From positions 1 through 32,032 of the forward strand of contig LSBP01000033.1 of assembly GCA_001577635.1 (NCBI GenBank): a stretch of DNA of 32,032 nucleotides, written 5' to 3'. A program made the translations under genes and the position numbers. The stretch's first letter is position 1, and every line of letters begins with the position of its first letter. The notes beneath the pieces were generated by a model. It had not been told where the DNA came from and ran no database searches. It worked only from the letters and a program-made list of their open reading frames with translations. This DNA comes from Halomonadaceae bacterium T82-2 (GTDB lineage Bacteria > Pseudomonadota > Gammaproteobacteria > Pseudomonadales > Halomonadaceae). This document shows positions 1 through 7,397 of the stretch, piece after piece.

Positions 1-57
1 AAATCAGCGAAAAAGCGGAGTTTACGGGGTGTAAATGAGCATTTTGAGCTGATTTTT
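1..57. repeat. Palindromic intergenic element at the window edge
   Basis: The first bases form nested inverted repeats. AAATCAGC (1-8) pairs with GCTGATTT (48-55), and TTTAC (21-25) pairs with GTAAA (31-35) inside it. A run of five T follows at 53-57. The element probably extends left of the window. It lies upstream of the aldo/keto reductase and could be the terminator of a gene outside the window or a dispersed palindromic repeat. The bases just after it (71-90) resemble a hairpin inside the guanidine operon at 12941-12960, which favours a dispersed element. Confidence 0.45.
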
Positions 58-128
58 AACGCAGTATGGCCGAGCGCAGACAGTTTTCAGACAATGCCTA
101 ATCCCTGTCCACTCACAGGAGGGTCACC

Positions 129-1115
129 ATGGACTATCGTCGTCTGGGCCATACCGGGCTTCAGGTCTCGTCGCTCTGCCTGGGCACCATGACCTACGGC
201 ACCCCGCAATGGCGCGACTGGGTGCTCGACGAGACGCAGAGCCGTCCGTTCATCCAGCAGGCCCTGGACGCGGGGATCAACTTCTTCGATACCGCCGACA
301 TGTACTCCGACGGCGAGTCGGAGCGGGTGGTGGGGCGCGCCCTGCGGGACTTCGCCCGGCGCGAGGAGGTGGTCGTCGCCACCAAGGTCTACAACCCGAC
401 CGGCAACAAGGGCCCCAACGAACGCGGGCTGTCGAAGAAGCACATCCGTCATGCCATCGATGCCTCGCTGACGCGGCTGGGCATGGAGTACGTGGATCTC
501 TACCAGACCCATCGCTGGGACTACGACACGCCCATCGAGGAGACCATGGAGGCGCTGCACGAGGTGGTGCAGTCGGGCAAGGCGCTCTACCTGGGGGCGT
601 CGAGCATGCATGCCTGGCAGTTCGCCAAGGCGCAGCGTATCGCCCACGAGAACGGCTGGACGCCGTTTGCCACCATGCAGCCGATGGTCAACCTGATCTA
701 TCGCGAGGAGGAACGGGAGATGATCCCGCAGTGCCTCGATCAGGGCGTGGCGGTGATCCCCTGGAGTCCGCTGGCCCGCGGCATTCTCGCCGGCAGCAAG
801 CCGGTCGGCAGCGAAGGCGAGACCACGCGTGCCCGCAGCGATGCGCAGATGCGTCAGTGGTACCTGGGGCTGGAGCGCGACCGGCCGGTGATCGAGGCGC
901 TGCAGGCGATCGCCGGGGAGAAGGGGGCATCGCCCGCCCAGGTGGCACTGGCCTGGCTGCTGCAGAAGCCCGGCATCACCGCGCCGATCATCGGCGCCAG
1001 CAAGTCGCATCATCTGGACCAGGCGCTGGGCGCGCTCGGACTGACCCTCAGCGAGGCGGAGGTCGAGCGCCTCGAGTCACCCTATGTGCCCCACGAGGTG
1101 GTGGGGTTCCGCTGA
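129..1115 (+). CDS. Aldo/keto reductase
   Basis: A 328-residue NADPH-dependent oxidoreductase of the aldo/keto reductase superfamily, a cytoplasmic (beta/alpha)8 barrel that reduces aldehydes or ketones. The N-terminus (YRRLGHTGLQVSSLCLGTM) is the usual first strand. The catalytic tetrad is visible as Asp54, Tyr59, Lys86 and His128, in the contexts FFDTADMYSDG, ATKVY and LYQTHRWD. The C-terminal part ends with the cofactor-binding IIGASKSHHLDQAL segment. Length is normal for the family members related to E. coli YajO/YghZ. AGGAGG lies just upstream of the ATG. It stands alone on the plus strand and converges on the lactate permease across a perfect terminator hairpin. The physiological substrate cannot be read from the sequence. 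Confidence 0.93.
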   Translation: MDYRRLGHTGLQVSSLCLGTMTYGTPQWRDWVLDETQSRPFIQQALDAGINFFDTADMYSDGESERVVGRALRDFARREEVVVATKVYNPTGNKGPNERGLSKKHIRHAIDASLTRLGMEYVDLYQTHRWDYDTPIEETMEALHEVVQSGKALYLGASSMHAWQFAKAQRIAHENGWTPFATMQPMVNLIYREEEREMIPQCLDQGVAVIPWSPLARGILAGSKPVGSEGETTRARSDAQMRQWYLGLERDRPVIEALQAIAGEKGASPAQVALAWLLQKPGITAPIIGASKSHHLDQALGALGLTLSEAEVERLESPYVPHEVVGFR

Positions 1116-1153
1116 TCGACGGGCCCCCGACGTCGTCACGCCCTTCTGAAACG

Positions 1154-1184
1154 ACAACACCCCGGCCACTGGCCGGGGTGTTGT
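1154..1184. terminator. Bidirectional intrinsic terminator between the reductase and lactate permease genes
   Basis: A perfect 14-bp stem (1154-1167 with 1171-1184) closes on a 3-base loop. It sits between the converging 3' ends of the aldo/keto reductase and the lactate permease. The outer bases are A/T-rich rather than a long U run, so it could work in both directions. Confidence 0.8.
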
Positions 1185-1204
1185 GCGTTCAGGGTGGTGC
1201 GGTA

Positions 1205-2902
1205 TCAGCCGCCCAGCAGACCGTCGGTCACGTGCAGCCCGTAGAAGGCGATCATGCCGATGATGCCCGCGAACAGTACATAGTAGAGGGTCGGCAGGAT
1301 GGTCTTGCGCAGGGTCACGCCCTCGCGTCCCAGCAGACCCACCGTGGCCGAGGCCGCCACCACGTTGTGGATGGCGATCATGTTGCCGGCCGCGGCGCCC
1401 ACCGCCTGCAGGGCCACCATCATGCTGGTGGACAGGCCCAGTGCGCTGGCGACGTTGAACTGGAAGTCCGACAGCATCAGGTTGGAGACGGTGTTGGAAC
1501 CGGCGATGAAGGCACCCAGGGCACCCACGGTGGGCGCGAACAGCGGATAGATGTCGCCCACGCTGTCGGCCACGAACCGTGCCATGGCCACCGGCATGGA
1601 GACCAGATCGGCCCCGTTGACACCGGAGTTGATCAGGATACGCACCATGGGGATGGTGAACAGCAGCACGAAGCCGGCGCCGAGCAGGGTGCGGGTGGAT
1701 TCGTGGAAGGCGGCCTTGACTTCGCTGCCGCGCATGCGGTGCAGGCCGATGGTCAGCAGCACCACGAACACCAGGATGCCGCCCGGCAGGTACAGCGGCT
1801 GCAGGCTGCCGGAGATGCCGGTCTCGCCGAGGATGTTGCTCCAGCCGAGGCTCGCCGAGGTCAGGGCGTCCTTGAGCGGTGCGATGGTCCGTGAGAGCAC
1901 CAGGAACACGGCCAGCAGCACATAGGGCACCCAGCCCATGAACACCGAGATCGGCGTGCGGTCGGTGACCTCGTTGGCCTTGATCTCGAGGTCGCCGTGC
2001 CACTCCTGGGGCCAGCTCTCGGCATTGGGGAAGTCCCAGGTTTCCTTGGGCAGCAAAAAGCCCTTGCGCGCCGCCGGCACGACGATGGCCAGGCCGACCA
2101 TGGCGCCGATCATCGACGGGAACTCTGGCCCGAGCAGCACGCCGGCCAGCATGTAGGGCACCACGAAGCAGACCCCGGCGAACAGCGCGAACGGCGCGAT
2201 CGCCAGGCCTTCACGCCAGGAGCGGTTGGCACCGAAGAAGCGCACCATGATGGTGACCAGGATCAGCGGCATGAACAGGCCGATGATGCCGTGGGTGATG
2301 GCGACCTCGGAGGTGATGAGGTGGTAGTAGTGGTCCCAGCTGGAGCCGTTGGCGGTCAGTTGCTCGCTGATGCCGGACTTGTGCAGGCCGCCGGTGACGC
2401 CCACCACGATCGGCGTGCCCACGGCACCGAAGGAGACCGGTGTGGACTGGATCATCATGCCCACGACCACGGCGCCCAGCGCCGGGAAGCCCAGGGCCAC
2501 CATCAGCGGTGCCGCGACGGCGGCCGGGGTGCCGAAGCCGGACGCCCCTTCGATGAAGCAGCCGAACAGCCAGGCGACGATGATGGCCTGGACGCGGCGG
2601 TCCGGGCTCACACCGGAGAAGCCGTTGCGAATCGCGGCGATCCCGCCGGAGTGCTTGAGCGTGTTGAGCAGCAGGATGGCGCCGAAGATGATCCACAGGA
2701 TGGCGACCGTGAGAATCAGGCCCTGGAATGTCGACGCCAGCACGCGTGTGAACGTCATGTTCCAGGCGAACAGGCCGATCAGGGCGGTGACGACGAAGAC
2801 GACCGGCATGGCGGTCCGCGCGGGCAACCGGAAGCCGATCAGCAGTATCCCCGCCAGCAACAGCGGTAGAAAGGCCAGAAGCGCGAGTAACGATTCATTC
2901 AT
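1205..2902 (-). CDS. lldP: L-lactate permease (LctP family)
   Basis: A 565-residue inner-membrane protein of the lactate permease family (TC 2.A.14), importing lactate (often also glycolate) with protons. It is almost wholly hydrophobic with about 12 or more predicted membrane spans. Family-typical stretches include [27 protein letters not shown] and [14 protein letters not shown]. Length matches the usual 550-570 residues. The open frame continues upstream, but ATG at 2902 ([11 protein letters not shown]) gives the expected N-terminus, and GAGGG lies a suitable distance before it. The gene is monocistronic here; no lactate dehydrogenase or LldR regulator is next to it. Its long upstream region carries a TTGGT-N3-ACCAA palindrome, suggesting control by a GntR-family lactate sensor. 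Confidence 0.93.
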   Translation of the reverse strand: MNESLLALLAFLPLLLAGILLIGFRLPARTAMPVVFVVTALIGLFAWNMTFTRVLASTFQGLILTVAILWIIFGAILLLNTLKHSGGIAAIRNGFSGVSPDRRVQAIIVAWLFGCFIEGASGFGTPAAVAAPLMVALGFPALGAVVVGMMIQSTPVSFGAVGTPIVVGVTGGLHKSGISEQLTANGSSWDHYYHLITSEVAITHGIIGLFMPLILVTIMVRFFGANRSWREGLAIAPFALFAGVCFVVPYMLAGVLLGPEFPSMIGAMVGLAIVVPAARKGFLLPKETWDFPNAESWPQEWHGDLEIKANEVTDRTPISVFMGWVPYVLLAVFLVLSRTIAPLKDALTSASLGWSNILGETGISGSLQPLYLPGGILVFVVLLTIGLHRMRGSEVKAAFHESTRTLLGAGFVLLFTIPMVRILINSGVNGADLVSMPVAMARFVADSVGDIYPLFAPTVGALGAFIAGSNTVSNLMLSDFQFNVASALGLSTSMMVALQAVGAAAGNMIAIHNVVAASATVGLLGREGVTLRKTILPTLYYVLFAGIIGMIAFYGLHVTDGLLGG

Positions 2903-3275
2903 GAGGCACAGTCCCTCTTGTTGTTGTCCAGCGTCAGGCTGGGCATGGCACGACCAGAAGCGAAGGGTTCGGCAGGCTTGCCGTGCTGCCGGGGGCAGCA
3001 GGTCTGGCACGATAATCAGGAATCGTCGGCTTGGCCATCCTTGGAAAATTGGTTTTACCAATGGTGCGGCGCACTGGTATGACCTATTTTTAATTTTAAA
3101 ATCAATGAGTTGTGATGAAAAATACAGCCTGGTCAGCGAGTGGCGGAGAGCAGGATTGGTCAATTTATTCGACTAATAGATGATGCGGAGGGCGAATCCG
3201 CCCGACACCATGGCGCGTCTCGGCGCAGGATGGTAGCGTTCTAAGCATTCATCGAAACGGCATGACGAGGACGCT
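2903..3275. other. Divergent intergenic region between lactate permease and glutathione S-transferase genes
   Basis: This 373-bp gap separates two divergent genes and I see no credible coding sequence in it. It contains an AT-rich block (about 3080-3120) that probably holds the lactate permease promoter, the GntR-like operator annotated separately, and a small hairpin GGGCG/CGCCC near 3190. No clear -35/-10 pair stands out for either gene. Confidence 0.6.
3048..3062. promoter_or_regulatory. Predicted GntR/FadR-family (LldR/PdhR-like) operator
   Basis: ATTGGT-TTT-ACCAAT is a perfect 6+3+6 palindrome. It matches the TGGT-N3-ACCA pattern bound by FadR-subfamily GntR regulators such as LldR (L-lactate) and PdhR (pyruvate). 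A weaker half-conserved copy (TGGTATGACCT, 3075-3085) lies 25 bp away. Placement between an AT-rich promoter zone and the lactate permease start fits repression relieved by lactate. The regulator itself is not in the window. Confidence 0.6.
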
Positions 3276-3980
3276 ATGGCACGAATTCTCTACGACCTTT
3301 GCGGCATTGACGAAGGGCTGCGCTTCTCACCCTATTGCTGGCGCGTGAAGTACGCCCTGGCGCACAAGGGGCTGGACTACGAGACCCGTCCCTGCCACTT
3401 CACCGACAAGGGCATGCTCGCCTTTTCCGGGCAGGGCAAGGTGCCGGTGCTGGTCGATGGCGAGGAAACCGTCGTCGACAGCTACGAGATCTTCCGTTAT
3501 CTGGATCGGGTCTATCCCGAGTCGTCGCTGCTGGGCGGCCCGGAGGCCGAGGCGCGGGCTCGCTTCTTCAAGTTCTACGCCGAGCGCAACCTGGCACCCG
3601 CCATCATCAAGACGGTGATGATGGACCTGTTCAATGTCGTGGCCCCGCAGGATCGCGAGTACTTCCGCGAAACCCGGGAAAAGGCCTTCGGGCGCACGCT
3701 CGAGGAAGTCCACGCCCCGAGTCGCGGGCTGAGCCAGCTCGACCAGGCGCTGGAGCCGATGCGGGCCCGCCTGGAGGAAGCCGAGTTTCTCGACGGCCAG
3801 GCGCCCGCCGCCGCCGACTACCTGGTGTTCGGTGCCTTCATGTGGGCGCGCACCGTGTCGGCCGCCGATCTGGTCTCCAATGCCGACCCGGTCTACGCTT
3901 GGGTGGAGCGCATGCTCGATCTGCACGACGGGCTGGGTCGCAATGCGCTGCGCAGCGTCGATATCGAGGGCGTCTACTGA
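3276..3980 (+). CDS. Glutathione S-transferase family protein
   Basis: A 234-residue cytosolic GST-fold protein. The thioredoxin-like N-terminal domain (residues 1-82) carries SPYC (18-21) at the glutathione-activating position, a KVPVLV cis-proline strand (55-60) and the Asp68-Ser69 pair that binds the gamma-glutamyl group. The all-helical C-terminal domain follows to the end. The N-terminal pattern FSPYCWR...ALAHKGL...FSGQGKVPVLVDG resembles beta-etherase/LigE-like GSTs from memory, but the lignin substrate is not implied. The ATG at 3276 gives the right N-terminus; the ribosome site (GAGGA) is modest. It is divergent from lldP and ends just before the porin terminator. Substrate unknown. 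Confidence 0.88.
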   Translation: MARILYDLCGIDEGLRFSPYCWRVKYALAHKGLDYETRPCHFTDKGMLAFSGQGKVPVLVDGEETVVDSYEIFRYLDRVYPESSLLGGPEAEARARFFKFYAERNLAPAIIKTVMMDLFNVVAPQDREYFRETREKAFGRTLEEVHAPSRGLSQLDQALEPMRARLEEAEFLDGQAPAAADYLVFGAFMWARTVSAADLVSNADPVYAWVERMLDLHDGLGRNALRSVDIEGVY

Positions 3981-4027
3981 GCCTGGCGCGTCCATGAACG
4001 CCCATGCACAGCCATGAATATGAAAAA

Positions 4028-4051
4028 GCCCCGCTCGGGAGCGAGCGGGGC
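4028..4051 (-). terminator. Intrinsic terminator of the porin gene
   Basis: A 9-bp stem GCCCCGCTC/GAGCGGGGC with a 6-base loop. Read on the minus strand it is followed by five T (4027-4023), so it is oriented to stop transcription of the porin gene. It may also serve the convergent GST gene. Confidence 0.8.
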
Positions 4052-4083
4052 AAGGGAGCTATCGCGGTAATGTTGCGCGGGCG

Positions 4084-5379
4084 TCAGAAGGTCAGCCCGA
4101 AATGCGTCTGGACGCTGGTGTGCCAGTTGTCGTCCACCGGCGAGCCGAAGTAGTTCAGGCCGTTCTTGTTGGCGATGATGTCGAACCAGGCGTAGTAGGG
4201 CCCGGCGGTCACCTTCATCCCCAGATCGTTGAGCATGGGATTGTCCATGTTGCCGTAGCCGCCGTTGATCGGCGAATAGTCGTTGGCGGCATCGATGACA
4301 CTGAAGTCATTGTAGAAGTAGAGGTTCTCCACCGGCCCCCAGTTGACGTCCATGCTGTAGGCCAGACTCGCCGAATAGGTCTCGCCCTTGGCCGGAATCA
4401 GGTAGTTGAAGCCGAAGGCACCGACCTGCAGGACGTTGTCGGAAATGCCCGATACCGACTCCGCCGGGTTCTCGGCGTTGTACTCGTAGGTGGTGGCCTG
4501 CAGCAGGGTCAGCCAGTTGCCGTAGCTGCCGCTCAGGCCCAGCGCGGCCTGCCAGTTGTCGCCGCTGTCGCCGGTCCGTGTGTTGTAGAGCTGACCCCCC
4601 TTGGCCGAGAGGTTGACCTCGGTGGTGTAGTCGCTGCCCTTGCCGAAGGTGTAGGCGACGCGACCGGCGAACTGGTTCTCTTCCGTGTTGCCCTGGGCGC
4701 TGTTGCCCACGGCGTTGGCGCCATAGTGCTCGTTGTCGTCGCCGAGCTGGTCACTCTTGAAGAAGGCCAGCGAGGTGTCCCAGGCGCCGGTGCTGTGATC
4801 CCACTTGATACCGGCGTTCTGGTTGTCGTTGAAGCCCGCCAGATAGGGCAGGTTGCCGTACCAGCCGAGATACCCGTAATCCATGTTGCCGAACGGCGTC
4901 TGCACCAGACCCAGCTTGACGCTGTCGTTACCGGTTATGTCGTAGCCCAGCCAGCCGTGCTGCAGGAAACGATAGCCGTTGTAGAAGCGGTACTGGAACG
5001 AGTAATTGAACTGGTCGTAGCCCCCGCTGACGCCGAGGTTGAACTTGCCGAAGTCGAGGTCCCCGCCGGTGTCCTTGTCGCGCTGGCTCCAGTCGTTGAA
5101 GGTTGAACCGAACTCGAGCTGACCGTTGATTTCGGTGCGCTTCATGGCCTCGAGAATCTGGCTGTTTTCTTCGGCCAGCTGTCGGGTTTGATCCGACTCA
5201 CTGGTGGAAGCCTGGCGTTGCTGCTCGTCGAGCTGGGTTTGGAGTTGCTCGATCTTGTTGCGCAGTTCCTGCAGCTGTCGCTGCACGTTGGTGTTGCTGG
5301 CCTGTTGTGCCAGCGCCGGCGTGGCCAGCGTGAACAGTGTGGTGGTCAGCCCAATAGCCTTGAATGATCTCTGCTTCAC
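4084..5379 (-). CDS. Outer-membrane porin with N-terminal coiled coil
   Basis: A 431-residue exported protein. A signal peptide ends at ATPALA|QQ (residue 24/25). Residues 25-80 are rich in Q, E, L and R and read as a coiled coil (LQELRNKIEQLQTQLDEQ), which in such porins can form a periplasmic trimeric stalk. The rest is alternating aromatic/polar beta strands of a barrel, ending in a C-terminal phenylalanine (HFGLTF), the usual outer-membrane assembly signal. The start is GTG at 5379, with AGGAG seven bases upstream. It has its own extended -10 promoter and a terminator. It lies 204 bp downstream of the riboswitch operon on the same strand, with no terminator visible between them, so some read-through is possible. 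Solute specificity cannot be told. Confidence 0.87.
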   Translation of the reverse strand: MKQRSFKAIGLTTTLFTLATPALAQQASNTNVQRQLQELRNKIEQLQTQLDEQQRQASTSESDQTRQLAEENSQILEAMKRTEINGQLEFGSTFNDWSQRDKDTGGDLDFGKFNLGVSGGYDQFNYSFQYRFYNGYRFLQHGWLGYDITGNDSVKLGLVQTPFGNMDYGYLGWYGNLPYLAGFNDNQNAGIKWDHSTGAWDTSLAFFKSDQLGDDNEHYGANAVGNSAQGNTEENQFAGRVAYTFGKGSDYTTEVNLSAKGGQLYNTRTGDSGDNWQAALGLSGSYGNWLTLLQATTYEYNAENPAESVSGISDNVLQVGAFGFNYLIPAKGETYSASLAYSMDVNWGPVENLYFYNDFSVIDAANDYSPINGGYGNMDNPMLNDLGMKVTAGPYYAWFDIIANKNGLNYFGSPVDDNWHTSVQTHFGLTF

Positions 5380-5439
5380 GGTGTTCTCCTTGCGTGAGTC
5401 AAGTGAAAACGGGCCATGTCAGCCCTGTGTGAATGCCGA

Positions 5440-5459
5440 TTGTCGTTGTCAGGCGACAA
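5440..5459. promoter_or_regulatory. Inverted repeat at the predicted porin transcription start
   Basis: TTGTCG-N8-CGACAA starts one base downstream of the porin -10 box and so covers the expected transcription start. The position is typical of a repressor operator. I do not recognise the regulator. Confidence 0.4.
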
Positions 5460-5460
5460 A

Positions 5461-5489
5461 ATTATAGCATATGTTTCCAAGGTTATGAA
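5461..5489 (-). promoter_or_regulatory. Predicted sigma-70 promoter of the porin gene
   Basis: On the minus strand, TTCATA (5489-5484) and a perfect TATAAT (5466-5461) are separated by 17 bp, with TGC directly before the -10 box (extended -10). It lies in the only markedly AT-rich stretch nearby (about 5455-5560). It predicts a 5' leader of roughly 75 nt. Confidence 0.65.
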
Positions 5490-5583
5490 TATTTTGCTAT
5501 TTGTTTGTTTGCGTATTATTATTTAAATATAATGAATATATGTATTATAAATATGTCTCTTTCCTCCCCCTTCAAGAACGCCA

Positions 5584-6318
5584 TCAGTCGCCCGAGTGAA
5601 CAATCACCGGCGTGGTCTTGCCATGCGGTGGCCTCATCGGTTCGGGGGCGATGCGCTCGCCGACCCGCCAGGGCCGAGTGGACAGTGCAACCCGCCAGCC
5701 GGCGTCGTCGCGGTGCAGATAGTGCAGGGCCAGGCCGGCGCGCCATCTCAGGGCGTCGTCGGGCAGGGTCGAGGCGGGCGCCAGAAGGTCGTGTGTCTCG
5801 GGCATGGCGCCTCGCGGCTCGATCCACACCGCATGATCGCCGCGCTGCAGCCAGCGGGGCAGCCCCTGTGCGTCCAGGCGCACTGTGTCGCCGGTCTCGA
5901 CGCTGTCGGTGAGGCACGCCCAGTCCTCCCGGTAGCGCCCCCGGGGATCGCGTTCCTCGAGGCGGTGCGGATCGAGAAAGCGCATGTCGCCGACGTCCTT
6001 GTCGAGCCCCGGCGAGAGATCGACGAGCCGGTGCCAGGTGCAGAAGCGCCCCTCGACCCGGGTCAGCCCGACGAAGGCGGTCAGGCTCGCCAGCCAGATG
6101 AGCTGGTCGCGGCGGCACTCGGCCAGCGATGCGACGCCGCGAAAGTCGGGGGTATCCACCGGCACGCGCAGATCGGCGTGCCAGCACGCCGTCTGAAGCC
6201 AGACGACCCGGGTCGAGCGATCGTCCACGCACTGGCCATCGTCGTCCTCGCCGACATAGCGCAGGCGTTGCCACACGCCGCGATAGACCGGCGGTACGCC
6301 GGGCAGCGGCATGCTCAT
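5584..6318 (-). CDS. Unknown protein, last gene of the guanidine riboswitch operon
   Basis: A 244-residue protein that I do not recognise. It has no signal peptide or membrane span and looks soluble and cytoplasmic. It is rich in Trp, Arg and Asp, with segments such as YRGVWQRLRYVGED, TRVVWLQTACWHADLRVPVD and EGRFCTWHRLVDLSP. The alternation suggests a beta-rich (possibly lipocalin-like) fold. A faint likeness to the HRI1 family is from memory only and unverified. The start ATG at 6318 overlaps the TGA of the upstream oxygenase (ATGA), with GGGAG ahead of it, so it is translationally coupled to that gene. Placement implies a role connected to the oxygenase, for example handling its substrate or product. 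No terminator is obvious after its stop codon. Confidence 0.8.
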   Translation of the reverse strand: MSMPLPGVPPVYRGVWQRLRYVGEDDDGQCVDDRSTRVVWLQTACWHADLRVPVDTPDFRGVASLAECRRDQLIWLASLTAFVGLTRVEGRFCTWHRLVDLSPGLDKDVGDMRFLDPHRLEERDPRGRYREDWACLTDSVETGDTVRLDAQGLPRWLQRGDHAVWIEPRGAMPETHDLLAPASTLPDDALRWRAGLALHYLHRDDAGWRVALSTRPWRVGERIAPEPMRPPHGKTTPVIVHSGD

Positions 6319-7397
6319 GGCGTCTCCCGATCGACTTGCGGATGACGTGCGTGCTGGCCCAGGGTAGCGGTATCGCGAGCGCCATCCGGCAGGTGAATCT
6401 CGCCCGTGGCTAGACGTTCTTGCAGATAGGCGAAGGTATGGATGGTCTGGGCGTAAAGGTGCTCGCCGGCCTTGAGCGGGGCATAACGTGCCTCGCCGTC
6501 GCGCGCGACGAGCTGGGGCAACGGCGCCACGGTGGTGGCGTAATCGCAGGCGAAGAACAGCGGGAACGCGTAGCGCTCCTCCTTGACCTTGCGGACCCGA
6601 TGCGAGGTCGCGACGAATTCGCCATTGGTCCAGATCTCCAGCATGTCACCGATATTGATGACCAGGGCATCGTCGCGGTAGGGCACGTCGATCCATTCGC
6701 CCTTGCCGTTCATGACCTCGAGACCCGGCGCGGTCGGCAGCAGCAGGGTGAAGCATTCGTAGTCGGTATGCGCGCCGATGCCCTGGGCGTCCTCGGCGTC
6801 GGGATTGTACGGGTAGTGGATCAGGCGCAACTGGCTGGGCGGCCGGGTCACGTCCTTGAGGAAGTGTTCCTCGGGCAGCCCCAGGGCCAGGGCGAAGCCA
6901 CGCATCAGGGCGCGGCCCACCGCGTAGGCTGTCTGGTAGTAAGCGTAGACCTGCTCACGGAAGCCGGGCAGGTCGGGCCACACGTTGGGCCCTAGCATCG
7001 GGGTGCCGGCGATCACCGCGGGATCGTCGGCGGGGAGCTCGAAGGACAGGTCGAAGGCCTCCTTGAGATCGCGCTTGCCCTTCTCGGGAACTTCCTCGCC
7101 TTCGGGAACGTAGCCGCGATGGCGGGTGGTGCCGTTGCCGGCGGAAAGGCCGATGTAGTGGCGCATCTTGGCTTCCATCGGCTGGGCGAAGAAGCGCCTG
7201 GCCTGATCCAGCAGCCCTCGGCGCGTCTCCTCGCCGATGCCGTGACCGACGACATGGAAGAAGCCCACGTTGCGCGCCGCATCGCCAAGCTGCTCGGCGA
7301 CGGCCAGACGTTCGCCCTTCTGTTGACTGAAGAGCCCGCTAATGTCGATCACCGGCAGTGACTGGAAATCGCCGGGTTGGCGTTGTGCATGGCTCAT
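6315..7397 (-). CDS. 2-oxoglutarate/Fe(II)-dependent oxygenase, isopenicillin N synthase-like
   Basis: A 360-residue non-haem iron oxygenase. An N-terminal DIOX_N region (PVIDISGLF, NVGFFHVVGHGI) is followed by the double-stranded beta-helix core. The iron ligands are His210 and Asp212 (GIGAHTDYE) and His266 (VATSHRV). Arg275 in ERYAFPLFF is the expected 2-oxoglutarate carboxylate ligand; the usual RxS serine is Ala, as I recall for ethylene-forming enzyme (ERFACAYF). The family couples decarboxylation of 2-oxoglutarate to oxidation of a second substrate. Both ends overlap neighbours by ATGA (allophanate hydrolase upstream, unknown protein downstream). In a guanidine-controlled operon, an attractive inference is hydroxylation next to the guanidino nitrogen of a substituted guanidine, releasing free guanidine. 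The substrate itself is unknown. Confidence 0.9.
   Translation of the reverse strand: MSHAQRQPGDFQSLPVIDISGLFSQQKGERLAVAEQLGDAARNVGFFHVVGHGIGEETRRGLLDQARRFFAQPMEAKMRHYIGLSAGNGTTRHRGYVPEGEEVPEKGKRDLKEAFDLSFELPADDPAVIAGTPMLGPNVWPDLPGFREQVYAYYQTAYAVGRALMRGFALALGLPEEHFLKDVTRPPSQLRLIHYPYNPDAEDAQGIGAHTDYECFTLLLPTAPGLEVMNGKGEWIDVPYRDDALVINIGDMLEIWTNGEFVATSHRVRKVKEERYAFPLFFACDYATTVAPLPQLVARDGEARYAPLKAGEHLYAQTIHTFAYLQERLATGEIHLPDGARDTATLGQHARHPQVDRETP

Noticed and set aside
209-1894. Long plus-strand open frame (561 codons) crossing the reductase and lactate permease genes
   Set aside because: It runs out of frame through the reductase and antisense to the permease, has Arg/Gly/Ala-rich shadow composition and passes through a terminator. 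High GC makes such frames common here.
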